Assembly: GCA_914767715.1 (NCBI GenBank)
Contig: OU612070.1
Coordinates: 17,127,501 to 17,191,500, forward strand
Length of the DNA: 64,000 nt
DNA from: Membranipora membranacea
Taxonomy: Eukaryota > Bryozoa > Gymnolaemata > Cheilostomatida > Membraniporidae
Direction: 5' to 3'
A program made the position numbers and the translations under genes. The notes beneath the pieces were generated by a model. It saw nothing but the letters and a program-made list of their open reading frames with translations. It had not been told where the DNA came from and ran no database searches. This document shows positions 61,955-64,000 of this stretch, one piece after another. Each line of letters starts with the position of its first letter. Position 1 is the stretch's first letter.

Positions 61955-62032
61955 TAGCCTAGTCACGCGGCTACTTTTTGGTTTTGGGAGTACCCCGGCC
62001 CCAAACCAAGAAATAGCCGTGTGACAAGGCTA
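61955..62032. mobile_element. Foldback MITE, family D, copy 3
   Basis: 78 bp, ends TAGCCTAGTCACGCGGC and the near inverse GCCGTGTGACAAGGCTA. Flanks GGGCTAAGT and GAGGCTAAGT share GGCTAAGT, consistent with a 9-bp duplication if the right end is shifted by one base. Confidence 0.7.
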
Positions 62033-62092
62033 GAGGCTAAGTCCCTTAATAATTGGTTTAAGGAGAAAAATTCTGTGAAACTGTCAAATGCC

Positions 62093-62262
62093 ATAGCCAG
62101 TCATATATCATAGCCAGTCATATATCATAGCCAGTCATATATCATAGCCAGTCATATATCATAGCCAGTCATATATCATAGCCAGTCATATATCATAGCC
62201 AGTCATATATCATAGCCAGTCATATATCATAGCCAGTCATATATCATAGCCCGTCATATTAA
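62093..62262. repeat. 17-bp minisatellite, about 10 copies
   Basis: Tandem ATAGCCAGTCATATATC, essentially without divergence until the last copy (CCCGTCATATT). Low divergence suggests recent expansion. Confidence 0.95.
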
Positions 62263-63735
62263 ACATTGCTTCATGATGAAGGGAAAGTTTTGTGCAATAA
62301 CTACAACATTCATCTATTTATGTCATCAAATTTCTAACAACATAGAACTGGCTTTAAGAGCTTGTGCACTTTGCTGCGTAATTTGCTGCATACATTTTCT
62401 AGACAAGGTCAGACGATAGCATGATGGTGGTTTTCTGATTGGGGTGCATTAGGCGTGCTGAAAACCTCTATCAAGGCCTCAAGTCCTCGGAAAACTCTGA
62501 GCTCAATCTTAAATTGATTGTATCACTCTGTGATTGTATCAATCAGCTTCAAACCTTTTACTTACACGAAATTTGGCACAGGTGGTTGATGCAGTAAGAT
62601 GCGGTTAAGCGGTTTGGCAGTGTATTTGATTTATTTACAAAAAATATAAGGAGCACAACGACATAGACGGATATTTCTGATTGCCTTTATCCTCTGAGAG
62701 AGATTCGAGAAACAATAAAATATGAGTAAACTGGCTTTTTTGCTGCGGATGCGGTAATAATAATGTGCTATTAATAAAAATGAGATGAACAAAAAAGTTG
62801 GCGACTACACAAGGAACAGAGAAAAACCAATGATTACATCATGTCATTTACTTTAATTATAGATTCAATACTAGCTCTTAATCAGAGTTACAAAAGTGAT
62901 AAGTGTCTATTTCATGTAAAACGACTATTTCATCACCTGCAAAAAGGTGTCTCTACTCATCAAATTCTCGTCTAAACATCTTAAAACCGTGCAAAGCTCA
63001 TAAGACCAGATTAAGTTGAGAGAGTGTTAGTCATGCTTCCCTTTTCTCTGCTATGATGTTGTTTTACTGAAAACCTCAGCTGCATGGGAACCCGTGATTC
63101 CTTCCTCCCTGATTGTCATGTTGGATGTTCATGTTACGTATTTCTGTATGCTGATCCCGTATGAGGATCATCGTTGAGGGTAAACCTGTCTGTATTCTGA
63201 GTAGTATCCACAAATAGGGTTTACTACTTGATATACTTTGTGCTCCTAAAAAGAAAAAAAGTGAAACAATAAATTGAAAGCCAACATTGCAAGTTATCAG
63301 AATGCTACGTGATATAGAAGATTTAGCCCCCCCCCCCCTCCCATCACCAGCCCCTGCTTATTTGCACTGCCAAAAATGATACCATTGGGACCAAGGTCGA
63401 GTTTGTGCTGACGCGAGACCGATTTTTTATCTTTTTGTTTTCACAAAATTCCAGGTGGTTCTTAATACAATAGGTGATGACATCTCGTCTGAAAATGTGA
63501 TCTTTCAGTGGCATTGCAATGTGAAAATTACCAAATGTTTTAAGTTTCGAGATATTTGCAGAATTTGCCAAACAAATTCCATCACCCCTAATACAATGGG
63601 GGAACGGAAATGCATGTGTCAAGATCGGGCCATTTTGAGATGTGAAAATCAGCAGATTCACATAACACCAAGGTGCTTCTAATCAAAACAGCTGTTGTCC
63701 AAATATAAATATATGCCGAAATAATTTGATTTTTA
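62263..63735. other. Intergenic or intronic, nothing recognised
   Basis: No convincing MTR exon on the plus strand and no gene on the minus strand. A C10 run is at about 63328-63338. Open frames at 63344-63661 and 63455-63682 are unsupported. Confidence 0.35.
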
Positions 63736-63998
63736 CGATGATGGAAGACCGAAGTTGGTAATTGACGACAAGTACACTTAACCTAATGTCAGCAGATAGT
63801 TAACCTCCCCAAACCCTCCACCCATCGCACCTAACCTGGTTGTCATACATTAGGCAATACCTTAAACAATAATTACATGATGGAAGACCAAAATTGATAA
63901 TTGAGGTCTTGAAAAAACAATTACACCTAACCTCATGTCAGCAGATAGTTAACCTCCCCAAACCCTCCACCCATCGCACCTAACACGTGATAATCATG
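63736..63998. repeat. Direct duplication of about 140 bp
   Basis: GATGATGGAAGACC at about 63738 and ATGATGGAAGACC at about 63878 start two copies. The shared right part runs TCAGCAGATAGTTAACCTCC through CCATCGCACCTAAC almost unchanged. The second copy runs to the window edge, so more copies may follow. Confidence 0.8.
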
Positions 63999-64000
63999 CT

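Noticed and set aside
62093-62262. CRISPR-like array
   Set aside because: Contiguous 17-bp tandem units without unique spacers in a eukaryotic genome; a minisatellite.
57690-64000. Further MTR exons on the plus strand
   Set aside because: I looked for the folate-binding module motifs and found none; short exons could still be missed by eye.

Overview
Non-vertebrate animal (metazoan) nuclear DNA, AT-rich and full of small transposons. The evidence is spliced genes with GT-AG introns of 0.1-6 kb, animal-type genes (a clan-2 cytochrome P450, a GT10 fucosyltransferase, a USP38/USP35-type deubiquitinase, cobalamin-dependent methionine synthase), tRNA-derived SINEs, and no operons. I cannot name the species; a marine invertebrate is a guess. 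I rebuilt the gene models by hand from splice sites and reading-phase bookkeeping. Four of the five close in frame; the MTR model runs off the window.

Layout: (1) 2170-15895, minus strand: ten-exon microsomal cytochrome P450 (514 aa) with MITEs in several introns and a 7-bp microsatellite beside exon 3. (2) About 16.8-22.9 kb: no gene; old direct duplications of one non-coding block plus MITE debris. (3) 23376-26829, minus: three-exon alpha-1,3-fucosyltransferase-like Golgi enzyme (527 aa). (4) About 27.5-37.0 kb: transposon graveyard. It holds a 2.1-kb element with about 0.5-kb inverted arms and two other elements inside it, a 118-bp foldback with a 9-bp target duplication, a 0.4-kb element with a tRNA-like segment and a 61-bp perfect hairpin, a SINE, and a hAT element with an exact 8-bp target duplication. 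(5) 37543-47279, minus: ten-exon USP38/35 deubiquitinase (851 aa). Intron 3 carries a reverse-transcriptase ORF, and the exon 8/intron 8 junction has expanded into a minisatellite. (6) 47280-49529: head-to-head intergenic region. (7) 49530 onward, plus: the first eight exons of methionine synthase (MTR), covering the zinc/homocysteine module; the rest lies beyond the window. (8) 58951-60945, minus: an unrecognised four-exon secreted Cys-rich protein (211 aa) nested antisense in the last visible MTR intron.

The genes show no shared pathway; they look like ordinary neighbours. The most unusual material is structural: foldback families that share TAG...CTA ends and 9-bp target duplications, the exon-derived minisatellite in the deubiquitinase, and the nested antisense gene. 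All product calls come from motif recognition, not from a database search.
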